A stretch of DNA of 64,000 bases from NCBI GenBank assembly GCA_025345505.1, contig JANVCC010000064.1, forward strand, positions 4,511,693 to 4,575,692, read 5' to 3'. The position numbers and the translations under genes are program-made. The notes below the pieces were generated by a model. It was not told where the DNA came from. It searched no databases and worked only from the letters and a program-made list of their open reading frames with translations. Position 1 is the stretch's first letter, and the number at the start of each line of letters is the position of its first letter. Origin of the DNA: Todiramphus chloris collaris (lineage: Eukaryota > Chordata > Aves > Coraciiformes > Alcedinidae). Shown in pieces: positions 12,307 to 24,800 of the stretch.

Positions 12307-12726
12307 CATCAGAAGACAAAACCGACTTGAAACAGAAGGTGAAACTCACTGCTCAGGTTGAACTGTCAAACGTGATCAGATGAGCACAGCATTAATGGTG
12401 ACAGCTACGTTGGACCTTTAAAGTGCTGGTGGTGACAGAGTGAAATATCAGCAAACAAAAAGCAGGTAGATTTGTTTGTTTTCTTGTACTTGATGTTCTG
12501 TGCCAATTCCTCCATCCTGGTCAACACTAAAGGGAAGACACAGGGAACTTCTTCCCTTAAAAGTAAAGACTGCATTTGGCACGGAACAGAACACGACCAT
12601 CCTTTAAACAGCACGCAAACGGGTTCTCTTCTGCTTTAGTTTGATACTTAGCATGATACTTATTACATTCTATACCCATTAGATTACAGCCCACATAGCA
12701 GACTGCTGCTGACACCAACACTGAGA

Positions 12727-12950
12727 AGCAAAGAATCACAGCAACATCGAATCCTAGAACTGCTGGGGCTGGAAGGGATCTCGGAAGGCCATCTAGTCCA
12801 GCCCCCTGCAGCGAGCAGGGATACCCTCAGCTAGACCAGGCTGCTCAGAGCCTTGTCCAACCTCACCCTGAGTCTCTCCAGGGGCCTCAACCACCTCCCT
12901 GGGCAGCCTGTTCCACTGTTCTAGCAAGAAGTTTAAGTCCAGATTGTGAT
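12727..12950 (-). mobile_element. CR1 LINE 3' fragment, second copy
   Basis: The sequence GCTGGAAGGGATCTCGGAAG is followed by a GCCATCTAGTCCAGCCCCCTGC-type CR1 segment and then CCTGGGCAGCCTGTTCCA. Orientation is as in the copy at 12.0 kb, but the subfamily differs. The 5' boundary near 12950 is approximate. Confidence 0.85.
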
Positions 12951-13683
12951 GGGTGCAGAGACATTGGTTATTACTGATCTGGAACTGCAGTTCTTTCAGG
13001 TGGCACATCTGACTTTACAAAGACTCGATACTCACTGACTCGCTCTGACTGGCAGAACTTGGGTCAAGGTACTTTAGTGTCTGTGAAAGTCTACACCTGG
13101 TGCCTTCAACGTCAGAATTTTTAAGACTTGATTAAAAGCTGTGCAGACTCAGTAGATTTCCCCATCCCCCCTCCCCCCATAGGTGTTTTTCCTTTTTCGA
13201 GGAGCATCTTGGTCCCCGAGCTTTGGAGAAGACACACAGAACAAGACCCTGCTAGCAGCAGCTCTTGAAGCAGAAACTCTCCTCTCTTGCACTGCTTACT
13301 CAGAAGGTGTGGGATGGTCAGGGTGAACCCAGCAACCAGAACCGGGGTCGCTCAAGTGACTCAAACATCCTCTCGGAAACCAGGAGGGGAAACAGCACCT
13401 GGAAGTACAGGACCCTTTTCCCTCGCCCAGACAATGAAGGCAGCATTTGCACTGGCAGTGCCAGGCAGCTGGGCACGGGAGGACCTCTCCCCTGCTGCTG
13501 GCAGGAGGCTCTCACCCCCTCGGGAAGGGAGACTCATCCCTCCCAACTGCATTAACTGGGAGAGCTGGGGGTCCCGCGTTGGCAACAGCAGCAACAGATT
13601 CCCAAAGGTCATCTCTACCAAAGGAAAGCTTCCTTGGCCAATCTGGACACGCTCGTCCTGCCAAATGCCCCAGGCAATTAAAC
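12951..13683. other. Intergenic, downstream of ARHGEF12
   Basis: Short interval between the second CR1 fragment and the presumed poly(A) region of ARHGEF12. Overlapping open frames on both strands near 13.3-13.7 kb lack recognisable domains. Confidence 0.55.
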
Positions 13684-13749
13684 CAAAACACCACCCCCCT
13701 CAAAAAAAAAAAAAAATCCAGCAGACATGACTTATTTCCTTTAAGCTTA

Positions 13750-13755
13750 TTTAAT
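13750..13755 (-). terminator. ARHGEF12: Likely distal poly(A) signal ATTAAA of ARHGEF12
   Basis: On the minus strand the hexamer ATTAAA lies in ATTAAATAAG. About 40 bases downstream come a run of 15 T and then GGGGGGTGGTGTTTTGG (13684-13715), a classic U/GU-rich downstream element. Cleavage would be expected near 13720-13735. Confidence 0.55.
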
Positions 13756-13828
13756 GATATTTGAAACGCTTAAATTTTCTATTTCCCGGATCCTGAAAAC
13801 AGATTTTTTTTTTTTTAAGTGACCAATA

Positions 13829-13834
13829 TTTAAT
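13829..13834 (-). terminator. ARHGEF12: Alternative poly(A) signal ATTAAA
   Basis: A second ATTAAA lies on the minus strand. Its downstream flank contains a genomic A-run and no clear GU-rich element, so it is weaker than the 13750 site. Confidence 0.25.
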
Positions 13835-14002
13835 TCCAGAAACATACAACCTTATCAGCTAAGTCATAAAAGAGCTATTTTACAAACATACATCTGGATA
13901 ATTAGAACAATAAAGTCTTTTTAGACATTCAAACATGATCAGTAAAAATACAGGATTATTAATAAAGATTTTTGTGTATTTTTAAAGAATACTTCCAGAT
14001 TT

Positions 14003-14008
14003 TTTATT
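14003..14008 (-). terminator. ARHGEF12: Alternative poly(A) signal AATAAA
   Basis: AATAAA occurs on the minus strand inside an A-rich run. The canonical hexamer is present, but the downstream sequence is AT-rich without an obvious GU element. It could serve as a proximal site or be incidental. Confidence 0.3.
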
Positions 14009-17000
14009 TTTTTTTTTCTTCTCTTTAAAGTAAATCTCTGTTAAGAGTACATGATTGTATGTTGTACAAAGAAAATAAAAATATTCGAGTATGAAGAGAG
14101 CTCCACAAGACGTAACTCAAAATAAACCAGCAGTGTTTTGGCTGCGGTGTCCCTTTTGCAGTACATCTGCTTGTCAGTTGGCACCTTTGGGAGAAAGGGG
14201 GGGGAAATTAAGGGGTTTCTTTGGGGAACAGAGGGAGAAAACAATACCAGATACCATCAAACATTGAGATTACAAGCAAGGGTCACCTGCTGAAGCATCA
14301 GACCCCTCTTCTAAGAGCAGGGATAGCATCTGTGAATCAGAATATCTAAGTTGTATGAGAACACTGGGAACAGGCATAGTGCTGCCCGACGGCTGACCAA
14401 AACCATCTAGACTTCTTAGCTCTTGAGGTTTACATTCCTCATCCTTCTTTCTGATCCCACCTATAGGATTGTAAGGAAATCTCCCCTCCCTACAGACAAG
14501 GGACATTCAAGAGACCAGAGTGATCAAACACACTTCTACCCTTCCAGAGGAGAAGGGAATTCACCTTCCCAGAAAGTACCCAACCTTTTTACTATTCCAT
14601 GAGCTACAGCCCAGAACATAAGAGGAGAAATCACTTCTCAGGAGGATATGAAAGAAAGTAGGCTGCTCTACTACATCTTTGTTCCCAAGACAAGCTCATT
14701 TTGTATTTGGGGAAGAAAAACAATTAAATAAATAGACCAAAGATGAAGACCAGTGGGGAGGAAGGGCTTGAGCAAGCAAACCAGGAAACCCTGTCCCGCT
14801 CTGCTATCCAGTCTGAACAGGGGAATGTGCAAGCAATCGCCAGCCAGGGGCAGATAAAAACCTCTTCCTTACACTGGAAACTGGGATTTTAAAACAGGGC
14901 AATCTTATGGCTTAAAGGGGAGAAAAAGTGAGAATCCTGAATAGTGCACTTGAGTTCCAGCTCCTCCCACACAGGGAGACACGGCCTGAGTTTTGCCCTA
15001 CAGGAGATGTGCTGGAGAAGAAGAAGGGATTGCCAGTTATTTCAGGTTCCTGCTCTCAGAAGATAACGGATCCCTGACTCCACCCTTACTTTGTCAGGAG
15101 TTTTGTTTGTCAGGATGACCAACGGAGCACGAGAAGGCCAGCTGAAACAAAACCAATCAGGACAGAGCACAGGATGTCATTTATATTGCCCATAAAACCA
15201 GGTTCAGATGGGTTGGTCTTCTCTAACACCCCTTAAAGCTCTCAGCAGTCTCCTGCTCTGGACACTTCATTTCATCCAGCACAAAGGCTTCTCTGCCATC
15301 ATCCTCACCCTGGCACGAAGCGTGGATGTTTCCCCCTACGCATCTTGAGAGGCATCAGCAACAGAACTGCACCTGCCTTCCCAGTGGCCCGTGTCCGAGG
15401 TAACATTAGGGGATGGCAGGAAAATGCCACTCAAGAAGCTTCGGAGGCAGAAATTTAAGGATAACATGGCAACATAAACCCTTTGCCTTCCTGGCTTTTT
15501 CACTGCTGCTACATCTAATAGAGATGAAACAACGGAGTGGTGGATGATGCTACAAAATGCTTCTTCAGAGGTGGAGAAGTCAGAGGCAGGATGGGCAGAT
15601 TGCCCATCCCAACCCCTATATGCTTCTCACGTGGTATACTGAACCCCCACGAACCCTGCCGTTCATGCAGCTTGGAGAAAACCAGAGAGCCAAGGATTCT
15701 GTCTTCAGTCACAAGGAAAGAGTTTGAAGCAACCAGGCCTTCGCAGGTCCTGTCCTCGCTGGTCCTCCAGAGCGAGCGTTCTCTCAGAGTTGGGTGGAAG
15801 TTTTCTCTCAGCCACAGAAGCCTGCTGGGGAAGCTTTTAGACAGCCAAGATCACAACAACTGCTCCTGATTCTGGAGTGTGTAAGCCCAGAGAAGCATCA
15901 GTCCAACTGCTGAAGGGGAGCTGGAGGGGGAAGGGGCCCTAAACAACAAGTGTGGCTACAGCCCAGTTCTCTTTCTGGCAGGATCAGGTCAAAGATGCCA
16001 CATTAGCACGGGGCCGCACTCTAGTTTGGGGGCTTATCAGGAAAAGTCTAGATGTTTCTGAGCAAAGGAACCGTGTGGCTGAAGGGGAGGGGGGGAGGTC
16101 CCACCCATGTAGGAATGGAAGTGCTCGGCTAATACTGACGGTACACTCGGGTACAACAGGACAGGCCTGGGTGGTGCCAAGGAAGAGGAAGATCCTGCCA
16201 GCCCAGAAGAGGACACTTTGGCTTGTGTTGGCAGTGTTAATGCTCCGCTGGTGAGGAACGATGGTTTGTGCAATTGGCTCCTAAAACAAGAGAAACTGCT
16301 CCCTGCTCTGTGAGGGCTCACAGTGCCAACCTTCACGTGAGGCCCAAAGTCATCTCTGCTCAACCTCTGTCAATCTGTACATGAGTTTATCACTTGTGTG
16401 TTTTTCACAGCAAGAGAAACAACTGTTTTCCTACGTGAGTAAACAAAGGACAGGTCTGTTTTCTTGCCAGCAGCTAAACAGAAAACATTTGTTTTCAAGG
16501 AGCAGGGAGTATGATCTTTGTGCTGACCCAAGACAGATTCTCAGCACTTCACGATGCACGCGGTGCTGCAAACAACGCTACAGCAGTTCTGACCTGTTAA
16601 TGGGAGCTACTGGTTTGGCATGCTGGTTAGTTTAGGTTGATGAATCATTTAAAACTTGGGAAGAGGGTCCCTAAGAGACTGCCTTACACACTTTCCACTA
16701 GCAGTCCTTTTCACTGTGTCTGTGATACCAGGGACAGCTTGAACCACCTTCTACCAAGGAGGAGCTGCCTCCCTCAAGGACCAACTTCAGAGCAGAGGCA
16801 CAGCCAGCTGAGGCTGTCCAGTGTTAGCTCTGCTGGTAGCCTGATATTTACCATCTTGTTCCCAGACTGGGAGGAATTCCAGCAGCAAACCCCATTAGAA
16901 CAGGTCTAGGGAAGTACTAGAGAGCTGTTTCATCCGCCCTGGGTTTGTACATCTCTGCTTCAGTGAGAACACATTGGCACAAATCAGGTTTCTTTTATAG

Positions 17001-17034
17001 AAAATACCCCACCCAAGCCCAAAAATCAATCCAA

Positions 17035-17074
17035 CCCCAACCCCCCAAAAAACCCCTAAACCCACCCCAAGCCC
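17035..17074 (-). promoter_or_regulatory. G-tract cluster in 3'UTR, candidate RNA G-quadruplex
   Basis: In transcript sense there are six G-runs of 3-6 bases separated by short loops. On the plus strand they read as C-runs at 17035-38, 17041-46, 17053-56, 17061-63, 17065-68 and 17072-74. Four runs are at least four long with loops of no more than eight bases, which meets the usual quadruplex pattern. Function is inferred only. Confidence 0.5.
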
Positions 17075-18757
17075 TCAGCAAGACATACTTTCAGGTACTA
17101 AAACTTACTGGCCCTATAATCAGCAGTACCTGTGGCTAACTCAAATGGCAGCCCTTACTCATTCAGTAGTGAATCGGGGGCAGACCTGCCCCACATCTTT
17201 GAAACACTTCTGGGTTTGCATTTTTTCTTTTTGATCCAGAGAAGAGTTATAAAAGTGCTGCAGGTCCAAGTATTTTTATCACTTTACAAAGGAGACAATG
17301 ATCAAAGCCAACAAAGTCAAGAAAAAAAAATTAAATCTATCTTTCTCCTCTCCCAGTCTAATCGTGCATGGCAACAAAGGAGACCCCCTCAGGGAAGAGG
17401 GGGAAAAGAAAACTTGCCCATCCCAAGTGCCTGGCTATTCAGTGCATGGAAAACTCTTGTTCCACGTGCGGTGACACAAGCAGTTCCCATGCAACTGTTG
17501 AACACAGATAGCTCCAGCCAGGAGTCATCCTCACACCTTCCTAAGCAGCTCCTGGCAGGGCTGGATTGGCAGCAGGGAGTGCAGAGTCCAGTCCAGTGAA
17601 GCACAGATACACCCACACACAGGCACACCTTCTCCCCTCAGACCTGGCCTTTGGTTCAGGAGCAGTGGCAGGCAGGGTGGATTCTACACAGAGGGCTAGA
17701 ACTGTCACTACCCAATTCAAATAGAACAACAACAAAAAAAAAAGCAGATTAAAAAATTAAAATGTGCTTTTGATACACGGAATGAAGTCAAATAAATACA
17801 TTGCTTTTTTTTTTCTTTTTTTTTTTCTTGAATTGTTTTCATTAGGGTAATGTCTAAATACATTTTTATATCCTACACCCAAAGCTCTGTACATTTGGTT
17901 TGGTTTTTCTGTTCTGAAGAAATGAATTTCTGGTAGCAAGGGGAAGAGCAGAATACAACAGACTCCCTCACTGACAAGATAGTGCAGATGCCCCACAGGA
18001 AAAGCACCCCATGCCCACTTTGCTAGAGTAGGGTTCACGTTTGGATGGTCCAAACCCTCTTAGCTCAGAGTCCACAAGGAAGACAGTGAGTGCTGTGTCC
18101 TGATACTCTTCATCCAATCTTCAGCTGCTCCTGAAAACGTGACCAGCTTTTGTCTGGAGGAGGAAAAAAACCCACAAACTCTTAAAAAAGGGTGGTGGTG
18201 GCAGGGGGTGTAGTGAGGGATGAATGCCTAAACATTTCTGAGCGCTGCTGCTAGCTGAGGAAGTGTGTTCCTTGAGAGACAGCTCACTCCCTGGACCCCA
18301 ACACCTTGGTTAGAAATCCAGCAGTTACATCTCTAAGATGTCTAAGGCCAATGTGAAGGGACCCATGGAAATCACTCTACACAGCAGCAGAGACACACCA
18401 GAGAAAAAGCCATTTTACATGTTGCAAAACCTTCCTTTGGGACTTTACATCAATCCAGCCTTCTTTAAAAGAGAAGCTGTACATCCTGAGATGTACACCT
18501 CTGGCAGGTAGGGGTGAGACAGCTTGCAAACAACCTTTTCAGAGGAAGGAACGAGCTCCTCTGCACATTGGAATCTCAATGGATTTAACTGACCTTTCCT
18601 GGAATCAGCATGGTCTCAGCCCTGAAAGAGCTGCTGAAGTAGGTGAAACCTTTTTTGTGTGTGTGTGAGAAACATGAATAATTGACTCTGTGCTCTCTGT
18701 TTAACGACTGAAGCTAACACCAGTATATACCAACTATGGAGGGTCTGCCTGCCTACC

Positions 18758-18829
18758 TCAGTGCTCTCCTGTGGTGGCTGAGCCAGCCAGCCCTTGGCGC
18801 CGGAGAATGATGTAGTCTTCCTCAACCTC
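18758..18829 (-). CDS. ARHGEF12: ARHGEF12 exon 40, C-terminus and stop codon
   Basis: After a TTTTTCAG acceptor the exon encodes EVEEDYIILRRQGLAGS and ATTGEH, ending in TGA at 18758-18760. VEE-Y-IL and LAGSA match the LARG C-terminus, but the last residues differ and one extra residue appears before LAGSA. The exon continues as 3'UTR. Confidence 0.9.
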   Translation of the reverse strand, partial: EVEEDYIILRRQGLAGSATTGEH

Positions 18830-21800
18830 CTGAAAAACAAAAGCAACCCCAAAATTCAAGTGGCTCTTCCTCTGTTTACCAAGCAAATGAAGAAGGCTTC
18901 AAATGGAAGAAGCTAAGATCCACTACAACTCAGTGGACTGCATCACCCATGCTGCACAGTGACCCACCACGGGTCTCAACTCCTTCAGCATCTTTATCAA
19001 GCCTTCCATTTGCATACAATATTCCACACTCAGATTTCAGTTAAATTAGAGACTGGCTACTGACTTTACACGGAATCATAGACTCACTTGGGTAGATGGA
19101 AACATACTATACCTTTAACTTCTCAAGGTCATCTTCTATCTTCTGAATATACTGCATCATCTGCATACGTGACTCTATAGAGAAGTGAGGGCTTGCTACA
19201 AACGAGCAGGACTCTTCCACTGCCCCCCAGCGTGAGGCCATCATCTCCTCAGTGAACGGGGAGCTTCCTCCATCTGACTGGGTGTCCCGTGGGGAAAGTG
19301 GCTGCTGCTGCTGCTGCTGCTGCTGCTGCGCAGAGTCCAAAGCGGCGCGGCCAACTGCAGTGCACTGGAGAACTAGAGAAGATACCTCCTCGTCCGTGGA
19401 GCTCTCCTGCACGGTTCCATATTCATCAAGGATCAAATAATTTCCTGTTAAGAGAACAGCTTTTTGCTAACACGTCCAGCTCAATAATCACCAGAACCCA
19501 CTCAAGTGTAGACAGTTTAAGCAGACTTTAAGAAAGACAAGTGGCAAGAGGCCCGTCCCCTGAGACTTCTTAAAATGGAGAAGAAAAAGCATTTGTGAGC
19601 ACTACACAGAATAGTGATTGTATCAGACCAGGTTGGTTCTGAATCAGGTTTCAGAGACGATGGCTAGTTTTTGGACGGCACTTTGAGAATGCCATGATTA
19701 GATGAGCTAATCAACTACCTTGTTTTTCCAAAATCTGTGTGTCTATTACAATGTCTGAAAAACCTGCACTTACACTAATGGTACCCAGCAAATCAGACTG
19801 CTCCATCTCTAACCTCCACTTACTAGCTACAGCACCGAGGATGCTTTTAGATGGGTTAGCTTTAAAACTTGGCTTGCCGATGATACGCTAAAAGATAAAG
19901 CAATTACAGACAGAAATGCTTTCACAAGCTGCACCTAGCAATAGGATTATATTAAACAATTTCTTTACAGTATTACAGCAAAGCTAGCATGTGGAGTCAG
20001 ACAAAAACCAGGCCAATCTAATTCTTATGTCCCTGTACCGTTAAAAAAGTAAACGGTCTAAGAGGTGACAAATAAATTAGGTGCTTCAAGTTGTTGGCTC
20101 AGTTTTAATAATTTAAAAGGTCTCAGTAATTCACGGAAAGAAAAATTATTCTCAATATGTTGTTGGAAGGCAGCAGAGAGTCACAAATTGGCTTATTCAC
20201 ATTCATAGAATCCAGTCTTTAAATAAAAGCATATTTATGGCTAAGCCATTTCAAGACTAATAGTCATACAGATTCTACCTGCAAGTGGCTACTTCTACCA
20301 CAACAGGCACGTGAGATAAACCTCAGCCCGCGTGCTAAATTTAGTGCAGTGTCACAGTGTTGGCTGATCCAAATCACAGCACTTCCCAAGTGCAAAGTCC
20401 TGGGTAAGTGCTTACAGCTGCTGTCTTAGAGCTAGTTCCTGTTAACAGCTTCACAACCTCCTCGAAGGCTTGAACAGACACACTCTGAGATGCAGCTCAG
20501 GTAACTGCCAAACATACCACATGCAGTAGTAACAACAGAAATAACAAAAATAAGCTTTTAAGAGCTTCAGACTGGGGTGAGTTTGCAGGAGACGTTGTAG
20601 TGCCAAGCTAAACCTGAAGATTCTTTCCTGATGCTCCATCAGGAGAAGCCAACACTAGCTACAAAACACCACGAGTCTATGCAGGCAGTGAGTATAGTCT
20701 GGAAGTGCTTTGCCTTCAGGGAAAACGTTTTCCCTACAAGTCCCAAAAGTCAATTGAGAGATAAAGTGGTCCAGTGGCACCTGAAATCAAGAGCCTGCCC
20801 TGTGCCTGGTGCCACTGTAATTACAGCCTGTCACTGGGAATTAACCCCACGCTACTTCTGCTTCGCCTTTCAGGAAATAGAGGATTCATTAGGAAGGTGT
20901 TTGCACAGCCCCTTTCAGGGCTCAAACGACTGCCAAGGTCTGAGAGTTAACCTTAAATGTCCCATAGCAAGGAAGTCTCTTAATGCTGAACCTGGACAGA
21001 CTCATTCAAGAAGCACGAGACATGCTCACCTGAGATCCGTATTTGCACCTCCTCTTCCTCCTTCCTCTCCATGAGTTCGCTTTCAGAGGGATTTTCATCG
21101 CTGTGAGCTTCTCGAGCATCAAAAAAATGCTCCCCGCTTTCGTCAGCACCCACCCCTTCCAGCTCTGCAGCTGCCATCTCCAGATTCATACTCGTGCGGT
21201 CCACCCCTAAGTTACTGCTTGATCTGGGGTCTCTCGCTGCCAGCTGCATGGCATCCTCTGAAGCTGGGGATTCAGCTGAAGTCCGGAGGCCATAACTAGC
21301 TGGGGACTCTGCTCCGGTTCTCGGAAGCGTTCTGTCTGTTCCGGGCTGGGGAAGTTTGTTATTGTCAGAGTGCTGGAATCCAGGCTCACTGCCACCCTCC
21401 GTTTGGGCCTCTCGAGAAATGGTCCGGAACCTGGGAAAGCGCTGCCGGTCTTCAAGGGTTCCCTTCTCAGCAAAGCCAAGCTGCTGCACCAGCAATTGTT
21501 TCAGCAAGCCCACTGCAAGCAGAGATAACGTTCACCACAAACCGTACCTCCCCCCAAGAGCCATTAAATGAGACATAAAGGCCATCCTTTCAGAAACGTG
21601 GATCTCATCCCAGACAGCTCTCTCCTTCCTCTTGGTAGGAACAACAGGGATAAAAACAAACACAAAGCCTGAAGCTTTATTCCACGTTTTACTTTACGAG
21701 TGAGAGAAAATGAGATCAGTACAAATTCCAACTTGCTCAGGGTAAAAAAAAAAACCACAGAAATCATCTGCTGAAATGATCCAGCAAGTGAGGTGGAGTG

Positions 21801-24800
21801 CAGGTGAGTGCCCAAGGCCCCCAAATGAACTAAAAACTACGGCAATAACAGTGCATTCCCACCTGAGAAACAAGCCTCTTGAGAACACTCTACTCAACTT
21901 CACAGTGACAGATTAAAAAAAAAAAAAAACCTGAAGACACATTTTCCCTAAAATTTCATGCAAATTTATGCTTGTTTGAACTTCAACCCACATTCCTTTA
22001 GTTCTCAAATTATCCCAACCAAACACTTCCTAATAAGGACACATTGTTCAAAATAAAAACATGACTTTGTCAAGAGCATAACACTGTTCGTTCCCACCAT
22101 ATAATGCTCACGTAACACCCCAAAAAAGCTATGATTTCATACAACAGATTCGTCACTCAGCTAAGTGGAAGGCTCTTGGCAAAATGTGAGTGACCCACTC
22201 CTGCTGTTAGAGGCTGCTTTTTTAGGTCTAAATAGTCACGAGAGATGCTGCATCACTGATACTGTCTTTACACTCTCTGCAGACTAAGATTGTCTTCTCA
22301 CTGGCCTCTGAAAACAAGTACCAAGAACGTCTGTGCAGCATTCAGAAGTAGAAAAGGACTTTGAATCCTATAGGAAGGAGAAGCATAAAATGGATCAAGA
22401 GATCCAAGATTATTAGATTGCAGAGAACTGACATCACTTCTATAGAGAGATGGAGGAGGGAATTCAGGCCAAGGATATCAACACTCTGTATTTTGCTAAA
22501 AACAGATGACCAACAGAGAGGCAATACTCAGACTACTGCCTCCAAGTACAACCGAGGGACTTGGTGTCCCTTTCAGAGATGCCAAGAAGAGATACATGAA
22601 TTAATGAATTCATTCAAATTTTAGGAAGTTATATTTAGGAATTGCATTGCCAGATCTGATCAAGTAGGTTGCACAGTTCTTCATGCCTCCTCTGAGAGGA
22701 GGTATACCAGAGAGCAGAGGAAAAGGTTAAAAATTGTCTACAAACACCTTAACAAAATAATCTGCCCATTAGGAAAATCTGTTTTCAACACACACAAGTG
22801 TTTATCTAATTATATCCAACCACCTCCCAGGTTCTCAGAAAATCCTGTCAGAATGCAGAAAATTAAGGATAACATGTCAGGCTCACATACATCCCTTCTC
22901 ATTTGCAGGATTTTACAAAAAAAAAATATGCAATGTCATATTCTGGAGGTCATGCAACCCCTCCTGTTCTGCTCCAGTGCTATGAAAGCAAGTCCACAGG
23001 CAAACTGCATTGTCTGGTAAAAAACTGCTGAGTAGCAACAGCACCGTACAACACTGTACAAACTTCTGCCAGGTAACGTTGTCACCAAACCACTTCATGA
23101 ACAGACAGGAACAATTCCTTACCACCATTCTCTTATACATGGAAAAAACCACAGAGAAACCAGGAGATGCCTAAGGATGGGGTCAGTACATGAATTCAGA
23201 GCTTAGAATTCCTTCCCATCAGATCCGTTTTGTTTTGCTGTGATCTACAGCACAGAGGGAGCACTGGTATTTAATAAAAATGGGCTTTGGATTTTCTTTC
23301 AGCCCATTCATTCAGATGGCAGACCTAACAATTTCCATCTCCAAACCCCATCCCACCAGACAGTGCCCACAGATACTTACAGTTCCTTAATGCATCCAAT
23401 GCCCACTGCCCTTCTGATACTGAAGGTAAACTGGTGGCTGAGTGTTCATAGCATGCAGAAGAATCTTTAAGTGTCAGGTCTGCCTGCTGCACTTTATCAA
23501 ACTGTCTTTCTGACACCAGAAGACTTTCTACTTTGGACTTTTCAGACATGACGGGCGAAGACGACTGAGCATTCAGTATTAAGGGAGATTCAAGGCCCAA
23601 ATCTTTATCTAGTAAACAGAAAACATATATTCAGGTTAAACAATTACATCAAATATGATTATAAACTGCAGAAAATTCTGCTTCACATAGAAGTCTATGA
23701 AAACACTAAAAATTACAGTTCTTGGGCATGGCCTTGTTAAAAGGCAAATTCTTTCCAGGGGGGAAAAGAATCTTTCCCAGAAATTTATAGAACAGATGGA
23801 AATAGTAAGAGGTATGTTTCCAAGAGGATCAGTGTCTCACTTCTCTACATGACTTGTAAAGAATTCATTCCTTTCCAGAGAAAGGACAAAGCTACAAAAA
23901 GATCCCCAAGCCAGAAGGAATATGGCTTGGCTCATTTGCATTCCATGTAGCAAACCTCCTGATACCATTTACCTAAACCAGTGTTCTACCTGGACTTTGT
24001 AGACTACTGGCAGGAATGTCATGCTGCTCTTTGAGCTTCTGCTGCTCCTCTTCTTCATGCTCTTCTCTGCAGGGAGGAAACAATGAACACAATCTTTTAG
24101 TCACATGTATCTGAATCGCTGCATGAGAATCCAGGCTTTGGCTGGCAATCTTTGAGCAGAAGAAGGGGTACTAGAAAAAGGGAAAAAAAAAAAGCCCTTC
24201 TTCCTGCTACTTTTACTTACTCGCCAGGTCCTGACTGTGGTAAGGGAATCACTCTTCTGGTGCTCCCCATTTTTACAGTCCCTGCCATCTGAGCTATAAG
24301 GTCCTGCCATCTGCAGTAAAAACATAAAATGAAGACATGAAGCGAAAGGAATACTTCTCTGTTTAGTATCTCTTAAATCCAGATAATATTATTACTGTTT
24401 CTCTTATCAACAGAAAAATCTTTTCATTTCTTTGATTTTTGTTTTTTTCAGTTCAGTGTATTGCTCATACAGCATAATGCTCACACCTCACCAGAATACT
24501 CTTCAGCAGAAGGAAATGAATGACAGGGCCTTAGCAGGACTTGTCAGGTAAGGCAGTTATTTTATATACAAATACATACAAAAGCATTAAGTAACATTTT
24601 GCATTTTACTGTAGAATTTCATATATGACACACTGAAACAGTTGCTGTGTATCACACAGACAAGCCTGTGCCCTGCTTGTACTTTACAAGAAAAGCCTTT
24701 CTACCAAAAAGGAAGAAAAGTGTTTAAGTAGGAATCAAATTCATGCACTGGGGTGCACATGATGCTAATACTGAAGTCTGCAAAGCTAACTGGTGCTGCC

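Larger units (their letters stand above)
13725..18757 (-). other. ARHGEF12: ARHGEF12 3'UTR (approximately 5 kb)
   Basis: No further coding exon follows the stop codon, and the human mRNA has a 3'UTR of comparable length (about 5 kb, from memory). The distal end is inferred: an ATTAAA signal on the minus strand at 13750-13755 is followed by a strong GU/U-rich element. The region contains scattered T/A homopolymers, a CA-rich part and a G-tract cluster near 17.05 kb. No intron or competing gene was recognised. The exact end is uncertain by several hundred bases because other signals lie upstream. Confidence 0.7.
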
